From Bacillota bacterium (GTDB lineage Bacteria; Bacillota; Clostridia; Acetivibrionales; DSM-1351): 64,000 bases of DNA. Made by a program: the position numbers and the translations under genes. Below, piece after piece: positions 17,701 to 26,513 of the stretch (the stretch's first letter is position 1; each line of letters opens with the position of its first letter). The stretch is from assembly GCA_023412275.1 (NCBI GenBank), contig JAEYNY010000037.1, positions 1 through 64,000 of the forward strand, written 5' to 3'. Below the pieces are notes generated by a model. That model was not told where the DNA came from, searched no databases, and saw only the letters and a program-made list of their open reading frames with translations.

Positions 17701-20598
17701 GCGGCTATCGTAAGAAAAGACGATGAAGGCCATAATTACATATGTGCTTATTATGTTTCAGACAAGGATTTGACGGTTTCAGAGTTAAGAGAATACCTTT
17801 TAAGAGAATTGCCGTCTTACATGGTACCTTCTTTCTTTGTAAAAATCCCAAAACTTCCTTTGACACCTAATGGAAAACTTGACAGAAAAGGGCTTCCCGA
17901 ACCTTCTTTAAATATAAATACAGGTGTAGAATATGAGGCACCCAGAAATGATGCAGAAAAAAATCTGGCTCAGATATACCAAGAGGTACTTAAAGTTGAG
18001 AAAGTCGGTATAAATGATGACTTTTTTGACCTGGGTGGAGATTCCATAAAAGCTATTCAGGTTACATCTTCCGCTGAAAAAGTAGGGATAAACATCTCGG
18101 TTTCTGATGTATTGAAATATAAAACCATTGTTGAAATATTGAGCAACGTTGATTATACAAAAAAGAAGAATTCAATTTCACAAGAAGAAATAATTGGTGA
18201 AATGCCCCTCACCCCTATTCAACAGTGGTTCTTTGGAAAAGACAGGGGCAATATGCAACACTGGAATCAGGCGAATCTATTTTCTCTGAATAAAAATGTA
18301 AGCTTGGAGCTATTGGAAAGGATATTCAGAAAGATAATCGAGCACCATGATGCTTTAAGAATAAGATATGATTTTTCAGGTGAAGAGGTAATTCAGATTA
18401 ACAAAGGTGTGGATGAAGCAGCTTTTAACCTTGAATTAATAGATTTATCCCAACAGGACTATGAAACACAAAAAGAAAGTATAAAAGAAATCAGCCAGAA
18501 AATACAGACAGGTCTTGACTTGCAGAATGACCTACTTATAAAGGCATGTGTTTTTGAATTGGGTGAAAATGGTCGCAGACTATTAATTGCTGTTCACCAT
18601 CTTGTCATAGACGGAGTATCCTGGAGAATCCTGCTGGAAGATATGGAGAATCTCTATAAATCACAGCTTGAAGAGAAACTTCCTTTAAAGACTACTTCTT
18701 TTAAAGAATGGAGCCAAAAGCTTGAAAGCTACGCAGATGAGAAATCATTGGATATTGATTACTGGTTAAATATTAGTAATTTGGAAATCGGTTCATTTAC
18801 AAATAAAAAGGTAGAGGACAACTATTTCAGAGATCACAGAAAACTTTCATTTGAGCTTGGAAATGAACAGACGAAGGACCTTCTTACAGAAGCAAATAAA
18901 GCCTATGGTACTGAGGTTAACGAAATTCTGCTGTCTGCTCTGGTACTTTCTCTTGGTAAGGTTTTTGATATGGACAAAATCTTGCTGATGCTAGAAGGGT
19001 ACGGACGTGATGAAATAATAGAAGGAATAAATCTGTCCAGAACAATAGGTTGGTTTACAAGCATCTATCCGGTATGTCTTGAAAGACAGAACAGTATTGA
19101 AAATACAATTAAAGGAATAAGCCAAAACCTTAGAAAAATACCTTCAAAAGGAATTAACTACGGACTTTCCGGATATTTGAACAATAATGACAAATTGAAG
19201 TCAATAAAGCCTGAAATTTCCTTTAACTATTTAGGACAATTTGATAATGCACAAAGTGAAGAAAACGGTTTACTGGGACGTTGCAATGAAGAATACGGAG
19301 CGGGTATAAATCAAAATAATAAACACGATTATTTAATGGATTTTAACGGAATGGTAACAGACGGAAAGCTAAGGTTTATTGTGGGCTACAACGAAAAATA
19401 TATAGACAATAATGCTGCCAGAGAAACTGCGGAGCTTTTTGAAAAATCTCTGTTGGAAGTACTTGAACATTGTAAAAACAAGCTAAATGAATCCTTTGAG
19501 GTAAAGAATCAAAAGCTCTATCAGATTAATGAACCGGGCAAAAAGGAATTAAAGGTAGTAGTTCATAACGATATAATTACATACCTTTGCCATTCGTTAC
19601 CCATAAGTGTTATTTTGTCAGACCAAAGACTTATTCCTTGGTACTACGAGCATTTTATAAAGATATATACGGAAGTTCAGGAGAATGGACTGCTGATTAT
19701 GGATTTCCTTGAAGTAAGAGCACCATATAACGAGGTTATTCAGGAAGTATATATGGGTTATGAGCTTCTGAAGGGGATACCGGATATCGTGGACTATGTT
19801 ATTGATAAAATTAATCTGGGTTACTATGTCATCATACATGTGGATGAATATTATATGCCACAGAAGAAAATGTATAAAAAGCAGCACTATGTACATCATT
19901 CCCTTGTGTACGGCTATGATAATTCAAGTCGCGAGCTAAAAGCCATTGGATTTAATGCAGATCAGATGTTTACTAATTTCAGCTTTGATTATGATTTATT
20001 TAAAGAGGCATATGAAAGCGGAAAGATGTACTACAAAAAATCTGCACCATGGGCTGAAACAAATGCTGTGGAGTTGTTGCGAGTAAGAGATTTCATGACG
20101 GATTATCCCTTTAGTGTTGATAGGTTTGCAACAAGCTTAGAAGAATATGTAAGTGCTAAGCCGGACATGCATGTTGTCTATGCACAGAGATTTGACAAGT
20201 ATGTTTTGGAAAGTGACAGATTGAAGTTTGGTATTGATATTTATGACGAAATTATTAGAAACTTACATAATCTGGCGGAAGGCAAGGTTACTGTAGATTA
20301 TAGGGCAATACATCTTCTACATGAACATAAAAAGTCATTGCAAACAAGATTGAAGTATGTTGCATCAAATTGTGTTGTTTCTGAAAGGGTTCAGGAACTT
20401 GTAAACGAATATGATAAAGTTGTGGAGCTGGTTGATTCTGCAAGACGTTTGTATTTGAAATATACCTTTGTCGGAGATGATAACTATAATCCTGTACCTG
20501 ATATGGAAGCTGTTGTACAAATGATGGATATTCTGAAGCAGGTAAAGGAAACTGAGAAACAAGTGCTTTCGGACATATGTGTACAACTTAGAATGTAA
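14764..20598 (+). CDS. Terminal NRPS: half C - A(MT) - PCP - E - unusual C-terminal domain
   Basis: 1944 aa, with GGGGAGG before ATG. Layout by residue: about 10-245 C-terminal lobe of a C domain; 255-380 first part of A; 412-652 inserted methyltransferase (VLEIGCGSG); 690-1050 rest of A (A3 YTSGSTGVPKG, pocket about DLYDFSLVW plus Lys, closest to the cysteine code); PCP 1060-1135 (LGGDSI); epimerization domain 1140-1575 (HHLVIDGVSW, EGYGRDE, RTIGWFT, SFNYLGQFD). The last 350 residues are not a thioesterase. They contain a segment (VIIHVDEYYMP ... HHSLVYGYDN) reminiscent of papain-fold, C39-like or BtrH-type proteins, then a helical tail. I infer a non-standard release or acyl-transfer domain. 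The E domain predicts a D-configured last residue. Confidence 0.92.
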   Translation: MSLDSYSRNIIMSAGEYEEEKKYWTERLYGHEETSGLPASFSCIKKEQAKKACESVYIQNETLEKLISISGGSDYAIYMVLMSCVSYLFYKYTGCKDITLGMPEFKKADTTNPLNILPLKVNVNSKETFKELLIRVKGDIIKADENKNLPMEIIAELLGAKPEDISSLFKTIVLFENIHDKSCIEGMEPDSLFCFARSEEAIRIDLYYNEAMYKNEFAKSVLSHLINIITSVTAKPDFLLSQVEFLSKDETIRILYDFNNTRGNYSSNRTMHDLFEEQVEKMPDNTAVVFGDSEMTYKELNIQANRLAALLKDRGVKPGVFVGVLMERSLEMVTAVMGILKAGGIYVPFEPAFPRMRTQKILSDLKIHCVITQQPQSRTIMEMQWELPQLTDIVYMDVEDKELPMEELDKTSVKQLWDHVTEKSVDDVSAGGFVSSYTGNQFSKEEVDNYKNHVASLAMPYLGKDKKVLEIGCGSGSIMFSIAPLVKEYIGLDPSELTQKRNEENIKAEGFTNIKLVEGFAHELETLIEDTFDVVIISSVIQFFPGFIYLKKVIEKALKVLNPRGTLVVADVMDTTKKEEFRNSLEEFKSKNAGQEGVKTKTDVDGELYVDEQFFNEIKKSSIQVNEVKVLHRNNKFNNELDYRYDVIFNTATEDKILENDSERTCKDWTLMDINSYSGENLCLDVKSEDMAYVIYTSGSTGVPKGVAVRHKPVINLIEWVNKTFRVGSHDRLLFVTSLCFDLSVYDIFGILASGGSIRVASRSELRDPARLVEILREEPITFWDSAPAALQQLVPYFNKVKPQNSNDTLRLVFQSGDWIPVTLPDNVRNAFPGAEVVSLGGATEATVWSNYYPIGEVNPQWASIPYGKPIQNALYYILDSDLQPCPIGVTGDLYIGGECLADRYMNDETLTKDKFIPDPFNKEMGGRMYKTGDTARWFEDGNMEFMGRKDFQVKVRGYRIELGEIESNLLKHKDLKDAAAIVRKDDEGHNYICAYYVSDKDLTVSELREYLLRELPSYMVPSFFVKIPKLPLTPNGKLDRKGLPEPSLNINTGVEYEAPRNDAEKNLAQIYQEVLKVEKVGINDDFFDLGGDSIKAIQVTSSAEKVGINISVSDVLKYKTIVEILSNVDYTKKKNSISQEEIIGEMPLTPIQQWFFGKDRGNMQHWNQANLFSLNKNVSLELLERIFRKIIEHHDALRIRYDFSGEEVIQINKGVDEAAFNLELIDLSQQDYETQKESIKEISQKIQTGLDLQNDLLIKACVFELGENGRRLLIAVHHLVIDGVSWRILLEDMENLYKSQLEEKLPLKTTSFKEWSQKLESYADEKSLDIDYWLNISNLEIGSFTNKKVEDNYFRDHRKLSFELGNEQTKDLLTEANKAYGTEVNEILLSALVLSLGKVFDMDKILLMLEGYGRDEIIEGINLSRTIGWFTSIYPVCLERQNSIENTIKGISQNLRKIPSKGINYGLSGYLNNNDKLKSIKPEISFNYLGQFDNAQSEENGLLGRCNEEYGAGINQNNKHDYLMDFNGMVTDGKLRFIVGYNEKYIDNNAARETAELFEKSLLEVLEHCKNKLNESFEVKNQKLYQINEPGKKELKVVVHNDIITYLCHSLPISVILSDQRLIPWYYEHFIKIYTEVQENGLLIMDFLEVRAPYNEVIQEVYMGYELLKGIPDIVDYVIDKINLGYYVIIHVDEYYMPQKKMYKKQHYVHHSLVYGYDNSSRELKAIGFNADQMFTNFSFDYDLFKEAYESGKMYYKKSAPWAETNAVELLRVRDFMTDYPFSVDRFATSLEEYVSAKPDMHVVYAQRFDKYVLESDRLKFGIDIYDEIIRNLHNLAEGKVTVDYRAIHLLHEHKKSLQTRLKYVASNCVVSERVQELVNEYDKVVELVDSARRLYLKYTFVGDDNYNPVPDMEAVVQMMDILKQVKETEKQVLSDICVQLRM

Positions 20599-20637
20599 GT
20601 ACGTTTCGGGATAAATGTGAAAATACGGGGGTGCAAA

Positions 20638-22488
20638 ATGAATTCAGACAAGGGTTTTTGTATAAAGTTGATTCACTGCGGAAATAAGAACATTGCCAAT
20701 CCAAAGGACAATGCGCAAAAGAATGTATTTTTTATGCCTATGGGTTTTTGTGCACTGGGAGGTATTCTTAAAGAAAAACAGTTTGATGTGGAGATTATTC
20801 ATTCTGACTTAATTGATAATGACTTGTTTTCAGCTATTGATTTTAAAAATGTGGATGCAGTTGGTTTTGATTGCCACTGGGCTAATCAGAGTCTTTCCGT
20901 TGTTGAAACGGCAGAGTTATTGAAAAAGATAAATCCCAATATTTTTGTGTTCCTTGGAGGGTATACAGCAAGCCTGTTCTCGGAGGAAATAGTTCAGGAT
21001 TTCCCTCAGATTGATGCAGTTTTGAGAGGGGACGGAGAGGTACCCATCGGTGAACTGTGTGAGGTTTTACATAAAAGCAAGGGTAACAGAGAGTATGAAA
21101 AGAGTACACTGTATGAACTTCTTAGAAATGTACAGAATCTTGTCTGGAAAGGGCCTCAGGGTAATGTAGTTAAAAACGGGTTTACATATATCGGTACAGG
21201 GGAGCAAATAGATAAACTGGATTTCGCCGCTTTAGATGTTTTAAAGGATTGGGAACAGTATAAATTGTTATGTAAATTCTGGACCCGTTTTGACGAAATT
21301 AATTCAGGCCCGCTATTCTTTCTTTGCGTGGGAAGAGGCTGTCAGTATGCCTGCTTGTTTTGCGGGGGTAACTGCGAAGCGCAACGGAGAATGAACAACC
21401 GTAGCTGCGTTGCTGTCAGGTCAATAGATTCGGTAATCAGAACCATAAAAGAGGCTGTAGCTATGGGCTTTAAGACAATGTATACCTGTTTTGAGTATGA
21501 AGGAAGTGAAAACTGGTATATTGAACTGTTGGAGAGAATAAAGGAAGAAAAGATTGATATTAACTTTGTGTACGGTTCATGGAAGCTTCCGTCAAATGAA
21601 CTTATAGATGCTTTTTCCAGGTGCTGCAGCAATGTACTTATGGAGATTTCTCCTGAAACGGGAGGTGAAGAGCTAAGGAAAATTAATAAGGATTCACGGT
21701 TGTATTACTCAAACAGCCAGCTTGAAGATTGTCTTGATTTTGTGAGCACTAAGGCAAATGTAAGGATACAACTGTATTATGGCTATTTTCTTGTTAAGGA
21801 TACCGAAGAAACAATAACGGAAACACTTAGATATATAATGAAACTGGCATTAAAGTATTCGGATTTTGTTGAACAGGAATATTTCAATTTTTCTACTGAT
21901 CCCGGTTCTCTGATTTTCTTTTACCCGGAAAAGTATGATATTGAAATGAATGTTAGGAAATTCAGTCATTATCTGGACTTCACAAGGGAAACTTATGTAA
22001 ACAGTAAGGGGAGTTCGGCAGATCTCAGAGTTTTTAATCCGAAAAATATGCCTGTTGAGGTTGTAAATGAAATAGAGAGAAAAATCCGGCTTTTGAATCA
22101 TTTATTTACCAATTACAGAGGAACTGTATCAACTATACTCAAAACTACTAATAATCCGGAGGCAATAGTAAGCCTTTTGAAGGATAATACCCTTTTGGAT
22201 AGCCCGGAACATCGCGTATCTCCAGACGAGTTTAAAGAACTGTTGGTAAATGCCTGCAATAAAAATAACTGCCTCGATGCAAAGCTTCTTAAGATAATTA
22301 GTATAGAGTGCGAACGTCAAAAACAGGAATTTGAAGCCGCAAAGCCTGCTCCTCAAATCTGGCTTGAACATGTGAGTGAAGATAAGCTGGAAGGGAGCAA
22401 AGCGGTTGAGGCAATGATGGAATATGTGAACCAGAAAAGCAGTAGCTTTGAGGATGATATGGACTTTGATTTTGATTCGTTGGGTTAA
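20638..22488 (+). CDS. B12-binding-domain radical SAM protein
   Basis: I choose ATG 20638 (GGGGG about 6 bp upstream) over GTG 20617. About 616 aa. The N-terminal 180 residues have the Rossmann-like pattern of cobalamin-binding domains of class B radical SAM enzymes (VDAVGFD, FVFLGGYTAS, VLRGDGEVP). The cluster-binding motif CQYACLFC (CX3CX2C) is near residue 240, followed by a partial TIM barrel (ISPETGGEELRKI). Such enzymes often methylate unactivated carbons or rearrange peptides and polyketides. It begins 39 bp after the terminal NRPS on the same strand, so it probably tailors the assembly-line product. The substrate cannot be read from the sequence. The acidic C-terminus (EDDMDFDFDSLG) is unexplained. 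Confidence 0.87.
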   Translation: MNSDKGFCIKLIHCGNKNIANPKDNAQKNVFFMPMGFCALGGILKEKQFDVEIIHSDLIDNDLFSAIDFKNVDAVGFDCHWANQSLSVVETAELLKKINPNIFVFLGGYTASLFSEEIVQDFPQIDAVLRGDGEVPIGELCEVLHKSKGNREYEKSTLYELLRNVQNLVWKGPQGNVVKNGFTYIGTGEQIDKLDFAALDVLKDWEQYKLLCKFWTRFDEINSGPLFFLCVGRGCQYACLFCGGNCEAQRRMNNRSCVAVRSIDSVIRTIKEAVAMGFKTMYTCFEYEGSENWYIELLERIKEEKIDINFVYGSWKLPSNELIDAFSRCCSNVLMEISPETGGEELRKINKDSRLYYSNSQLEDCLDFVSTKANVRIQLYYGYFLVKDTEETITETLRYIMKLALKYSDFVEQEYFNFSTDPGSLIFFYPEKYDIEMNVRKFSHYLDFTRETYVNSKGSSADLRVFNPKNMPVEVVNEIERKIRLLNHLFTNYRGTVSTILKTTNNPEAIVSLLKDNTLLDSPEHRVSPDEFKELLVNACNKNNCLDAKLLKIISIECERQKQEFEAAKPAPQIWLEHVSEDKLEGSKAVEAMMEYVNQKSSSFEDDMDFDFDSLG

Positions 22489-22511
22489 GATTATTTTACA
22501 GGAGGTAAAGT

Positions 22512-23630
22512 ATGATTAAAAAGATTTTAATGTCACTTTTAGTATTTAGTATGGTTATTTCATGTTGTATTGCTACCCCAGCATATGCTGCAGACTTAAA
22601 AATAGGTGCATGGGTGGGGACACAACCTACAGAAACTGAAATAGTAAAGTATCAGGAGTTTCAGCAAAGAAAACTTGACATTGTACACCAATTTGTTAAC
22701 TGGTCCACTAATTTTGACTGGGTTAAGCCATATGCTGACGCTGTTTATAAAAATGGTTCAATATTAATGATTACTTGGGAACCATGGGAATATAATACTG
22801 TTGATATTAAGAACGGTAAAGCAGATGAGTATTTAACAAAAATGGCTCAGGATATTAAATCCTACGGTAAGGAAATATGGTTAAGACCACTTCATGAAGC
22901 TAATGGAAATTGGTATCCATGGGCTATTGGATATACCGGCAAGATAAATACAAACGAAACATACATAGCTGCATTCAGACATGTTGTTGATGTTTTTCGG
23001 AATAACGGCGTTTCAAATGTCAAATGGGTATACAATGTAAACTGCTCCAATGTAGGTGATGGCACAAGTTATCTTGATTACTATCCCGGAGATAACTATG
23101 TAGATTATACTTCAGTTGATGGCTATAATTGGGGGACAACTCAATCATGGGGAAGTGTATGGCAGACATTTGATCAGATTTTTTCTCAATCATATAATGC
23201 ATTGAAAACAATAAACAAATCTATAATCCTTGCAGAATGGGCATCAACTGAAGTTGGTGGAGATAAAGCAAAATGGATTACGGAATCATTTAATACCATA
23301 AAAACATCGTATCCAAAAATCTTTGCTGCTTTGTGGTTTAGCGAAAATAAAGAAACTGATTGGAGAATAAATTCAAGCAATGCGTCTCTTGAGTCTTACA
23401 GAAAAGCAATTAGTACTCCTCTATCCGTAAAGTACGGAGATTTAAATAAGGATGGAGCAATTGACGCTATAGATTTCTCTATATTGAAAGGATACGTGTT
23501 AGGTAACAACAAGGATATTGATATGATTGCAGCAGACGTGAACCTTGACGGGTCCGTAGATTCATTAGACTTTTCCATTTTAAAGAAATATCTTTTAGGT
23601 CTAATTACCGTTCTACCGGATACAAAATAA
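22512..23630 (+). CDS. GH26 beta-mannanase-like enzyme with type I dockerin (cellulosomal)
   Basis: 372 aa with a Sec signal peptide ending near residue 27 (PAYAAD). The catalytic domain is glycoside hydrolase family 26: the acid/base region RPLHEANGNWYPW and the nucleophile region ILAEWAST are both visible. The C-terminus is a dockerin of two calcium-binding repeats (DLNKDGAIDAIDFSILK and DVNLDGSVDSLDFSILK), which would attach the enzyme to a scaffoldin cohesin. GH26 members mostly cleave beta-1,4-mannan. An AGGAGGTAAAGT site precedes ATG. Only 23 bp separate it from the radical SAM gene and no promoter or terminator lies between, so it may be read as the last gene of the NRPS operon. That is unexpected for a cellulosomal enzyme. 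Confidence 0.93.
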   Translation: MIKKILMSLLVFSMVISCCIATPAYAADLKIGAWVGTQPTETEIVKYQEFQQRKLDIVHQFVNWSTNFDWVKPYADAVYKNGSILMITWEPWEYNTVDIKNGKADEYLTKMAQDIKSYGKEIWLRPLHEANGNWYPWAIGYTGKINTNETYIAAFRHVVDVFRNNGVSNVKWVYNVNCSNVGDGTSYLDYYPGDNYVDYTSVDGYNWGTTQSWGSVWQTFDQIFSQSYNALKTINKSIILAEWASTEVGGDKAKWITESFNTIKTSYPKIFAALWFSENKETDWRINSSNASLESYRKAISTPLSVKYGDLNKDGAIDAIDFSILKGYVLGNNKDIDMIAADVNLDGSVDSLDFSILKKYLLGLITVLPDTK

Positions 23631-23648
23631 AAAAACAAAAAAATATAG

Positions 23649-23697
23649 TAGCATGAAAGAATATCAAGATTAATGGTATCTTTTATGCTATTTTTTT
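23649..23697. terminator. Bidirectional rho-independent terminator
   Basis: Stem arms 23649-23660 and 23679-23690 (TAGCATGAAAGA with TCTTTTATGCTA, one G-T pair), extended inward past one bulge. Seven T follow on the + strand and an A-rich run precedes it, so it can stop both the NRPS/GH26 transcript and the converging transporter gene. Confidence 0.85.
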
Positions 23698-23732
23698 ATA
23701 CCTATATAAGGCACTTTTTGCGATAATTTATT

Positions 23733-24926
23733 TTATTCAGTAAATACATTTGTTTGATTACTCATTACCTTCGTTTTCAACCCTTTAAAAAGAAAGGCTG
23801 TTATTACTGCTAAAAACGCATAGAAATACCAAGTTAACCATAAAGAGTTTTTACTGGTAATGTTATAAAGGTATCCTCCCAACATGTTCCCAATTGACCC
23901 TCCTATTGCCCAGCCCATGGTGACAAATCCAAGGTAGCCACCCATGCAAGAGGGTGAAGGAGCCATATTGCTCGCTAAATTATCTATGGAGGGACCTATC
24001 AGTATTTCTCCCACAGTAAATAGAATAATATAGAAATAAAGTCCTGCTATGTTGGGGATAAGAGAAATTACTGCAAAGGATACGGCTAAAAACATCATTC
24101 CGTAAAATAGAATGTTAGTGTAAGTAAACTTTTTTTCAAATAAAGCAAACAAATGGAATTGAAGTGCTATTACCAGAATTCCATTTAATGCGAAGAGAGT
24201 TCCTGTAAATGATTCCAGATGTAACTGGTTTTTCAGGTACAGTGGAATACTTAGGTTCAGTTGTGAATAGAGAAGCCAAAATAAGGCGGTTATAGCTGTA
24301 AGGCGAACAATATTTAAATCAGTTATTATCTTTTTAGAATCTACAAAAATGTTATTACTTTTTAAGCCTTTAAAATTTTTAACGAAAATAATGACAAGCA
24401 CCAGAAGGGTTATGTGAGTAAAAGCAGCCAGAAAGAAGACTATAAAAAAAGATGTATTGTATAACAATCCTCCTAGAATCGGTCCCAATGAAGCACCCAT
24501 ATTGACAGCCACGTTCCTTAGAGCGAAGGCTTTACCTCTTTCATCTTCTGTTGCAGCAATGCTGGCTTTGGTTGAGGGAGTAATTAATGATCCCCCTATT
24601 CCAACAAACGATGAAGCAGTAATAAGCAGCAACAACTGATTTGAAAATACAAAAATCAAATACCCTGCTGTCCTCACGATTAATCCTAGGATTAAGGTTT
24701 TCTTGTATCCAAACCTGTCACCTGCTATTCCTCCAACAAAAGATAACCCCTGTTGAAAAATCAGGCTTGAGGTCAATACAATTCCTATCTGTGACGCTGA
24801 GAAGCCTTTACTGTTCATGTATAGCGCAAGAAAAGGCGATAGCATAAATGTACTTGTGCCTGTCAGGAGTACTCCAAATAGAATTATTTTTGTTTCACGG
24901 CTCATTTGTTTAAAAGATTCAAACAC
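23733..24926 (-). CDS. Major facilitator superfamily exporter
   Basis: I choose GTG 24926 (397 aa) because AGGAGAG lies about 7 bp upstream; the longer reading from 24977 would overlap the preceding gene and has no such site. About twelve hydrophobic segments are present, and the loop after TM2 carries GGIAGDRFGYKK, the MFS motif A region. It lies 31 bp downstream of the ATP-grasp ligase in the same direction. Ligase plus MFS exporter is the arrangement of bacD-bacE in bacilysin clusters, so I infer export of, and self-resistance to, a small peptide made by this locus. Confidence 0.88.
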   Translation of the reverse strand: MFESFKQMSRETKIILFGVLLTGTSTFMLSPFLALYMNSKGFSASQIGIVLTSSLIFQQGLSFVGGIAGDRFGYKKTLILGLIVRTAGYLIFVFSNQLLLLITASSFVGIGGSLITPSTKASIAATEDERGKAFALRNVAVNMGASLGPILGGLLYNTSFFIVFFLAAFTHITLLVLVIIFVKNFKGLKSNNIFVDSKKIITDLNIVRLTAITALFWLLYSQLNLSIPLYLKNQLHLESFTGTLFALNGILVIALQFHLFALFEKKFTYTNILFYGMMFLAVSFAVISLIPNIAGLYFYIILFTVGEILIGPSIDNLASNMAPSPSCMGGYLGFVTMGWAIGGSIGNMLGGYLYNITSKNSLWLTWYFYAFLAVITAFLFKGLKTKVMSNQTNVFTE

Positions 24927-24957
24927 TGGATTCTCTCCTATTATAGTTTCCCGACCA

Positions 24958-26154
24958 TCAAATAGCCGTATCAACAATTATTTTGCTTAATAATGAATTA
25001 CAATTGGCTAAAGCCTCTTTTGAGTCCTCTCCTCGCGCAATTATATAACCTTTTCGATCAAGTGAATGGTGCAGAGGCTGAATTTCGTCTCCAATTTTAA
25101 TATCAAACTTAAATTCTTCAAGGTAAGGAGAAGCTGAGACTTCTTCAACTCCATTTATCTCTTTTACTATACCCGCTGACGGAGTAATAAATCTAATAGC
25201 TGAACCCCTTTTAGGTATTATAGGATATGTAATAGGTTCGCTCAGGCCGAAAGCCCATTGGAAAGTAAGTGTTAACATATCAATTTCGTTAGCAATAAGG
25301 ACTAACTCATTAATACTGTCACCACCTATTCGGTTGTGAGATTCTACTATTTTTGGGCCCTTGGATGTAAGTTTAATTTCTGTATGTGAAGGCCCATTAT
25401 TTAAGCCAATTATACTGAGAAATTCTTTTACCAGCCTTTCAACTTCAACCTTTAATTTCGGGTTAATGTTTGAAGGTACGCAATGCCCGATTTCAACAAA
25501 GTTTTCCTGTATTAGCTTATCAGTAATAGCAATAATATTATGCTTACCTGAAAAACTGAATGCTTCCACACTTATTTCCGGGCCGTCTAAGTATTCTTCC
25601 ATTATAAATGGTATAGCTCCAACTTGCTTAATTTGCTCCCACTTAAGTTCAGCGTCACAGATGTTCTCAATTTTAAATATCCCGAGGCTTCCGCTTCCAT
25701 CAGTCGGTTTAACAATTATGTTTCCATTACATTTATCAATAAATCTTTTAATATCATCCAGTTCAGTACCAACTTCAAACTGAACTGGACTAATGCCCTT
25801 TTCGTTGAGAAAAACTCGCATATCCTGCTTGTTTTTTAATAGCTTGACTGTTTCCAATGAATTTCCTGGCAACTTTAGCATTTCATTTACATATGCTGCA
25901 GGAATGAGTCCGTATTCGGTCAGAGAAATTGCGCAACGGAAAGGGTGTTCGCTATATATCTTTGATACTAAAGGCCCAAGGCTATTAATATCTTCATAAT
26001 CATCAACCTGATAGGTTATATCGGCATATTCAAGTAATTCATCTTTAAAAGTAGATTTCTTCTGTATACTAATTATTTCAATATTCAAATTCTTTGCTTT
26101 TTTCAGTACTTTTTTATTTCCTCCAATGATTAAAACTCGGTTATTACTAGACAT
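24958..26154 (-). CDS. ATP-grasp ligase (L-amino-acid/dipeptide ligase-like)
   Basis: 398 aa; GGAGGG precedes ATG. The ATP-grasp fold is seen as an N-terminal Rossmann part, an ATP lid (IVKPTDGSGSLGI, about residues 146-158), the central EISVEAFSFSG, and Mg-binding residues in KIVESHNRIGGDS. These enzymes activate a carboxylate as acyl phosphate and join it to an amine; BacD and RizB make dipeptides this way. It shares a divergent promoter region with a dipeptide-epimerase-like gene, so it probably forms an amide bond in the product of the second locus. Other ATP-grasp roles (carboxylate-amine ligase on another substrate) remain possible. Confidence 0.85.
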   Translation of the reverse strand: MSSNNRVLIIGGNKKVLKKAKNLNIEIISIQKKSTFKDELLEYADITYQVDDYEDINSLGPLVSKIYSEHPFRCAISLTEYGLIPAAYVNEMLKLPGNSLETVKLLKNKQDMRVFLNEKGISPVQFEVGTELDDIKRFIDKCNGNIIVKPTDGSGSLGIFKIENICDAELKWEQIKQVGAIPFIMEEYLDGPEISVEAFSFSGKHNIIAITDKLIQENFVEIGHCVPSNINPKLKVEVERLVKEFLSIIGLNNGPSHTEIKLTSKGPKIVESHNRIGGDSINELVLIANEIDMLTLTFQWAFGLSEPITYPIIPKRGSAIRFITPSAGIVKEINGVEEVSASPYLEEFKFDIKIGDEIQPLHHSLDRKGYIIARGEDSKEALANCNSLLSKIIVDTAI

Positions 26155-26513
26155 GTAATCCCTCCAATTCTAAAGTCTTGCCACGTAGGATGATAGAGAT
26201 CTTTCTTGAATACACATCTAAATAATATAATTAATTCTAAGCGAATGTCAATATATACCAATTAAAATTGTTATAATATTACAAATTAGTTAATTTTTCT
26301 ATAATACGCCAAAAAACTTGTAGATATATTGCATTTGCGATATTAATTATGATAATATAAAAAATACAAAATACCATTTATGTAAAAAAGTTACAAATAT
26401 GGTAAAATAATAGATATGGGTCATATTCGTAAAGTGGCTTATCAGTATGGCCAAAAGTTATATGACATTGGGGATAACAAGAATATACAAAGATATAAGA
26501 AAGGCGGGGATTT
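26155..26513. promoter_or_regulatory. 359-bp divergent intergenic region
   Basis: Very AT-rich segment between the divergent ligase and epimerase genes. Besides the - strand promoter it holds a weaker + strand candidate, TTGCAT (26329-26334) with an 18-bp spacer to TAATAT (26353-26358). The leader of the + operon would then be about 145 nt. I see no clear riboswitch or gene in it. Confidence 0.45.
26224..26251 (-). promoter_or_regulatory. Sigma-A-type promoter for the ATP-grasp/MFS operon
   Basis: On the - strand, TTGACA (26251-26246), a 16-bp spacer, then TATATT (26229-26224), about 70 bp before the ATP-grasp start. Perfect -35 and a good -10. Confidence 0.6.

Noticed and set aside
19550..20598. 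C-terminal thioesterase on the last NRPS
   Set aside because: No GxSxG motif or alpha/beta-hydrolase pattern could be found.
26155..26513. Riboswitch or T-box in the divergent leader
   Set aside because: The region is AT-rich and I see no conserved riboswitch core or terminator/antiterminator pair.
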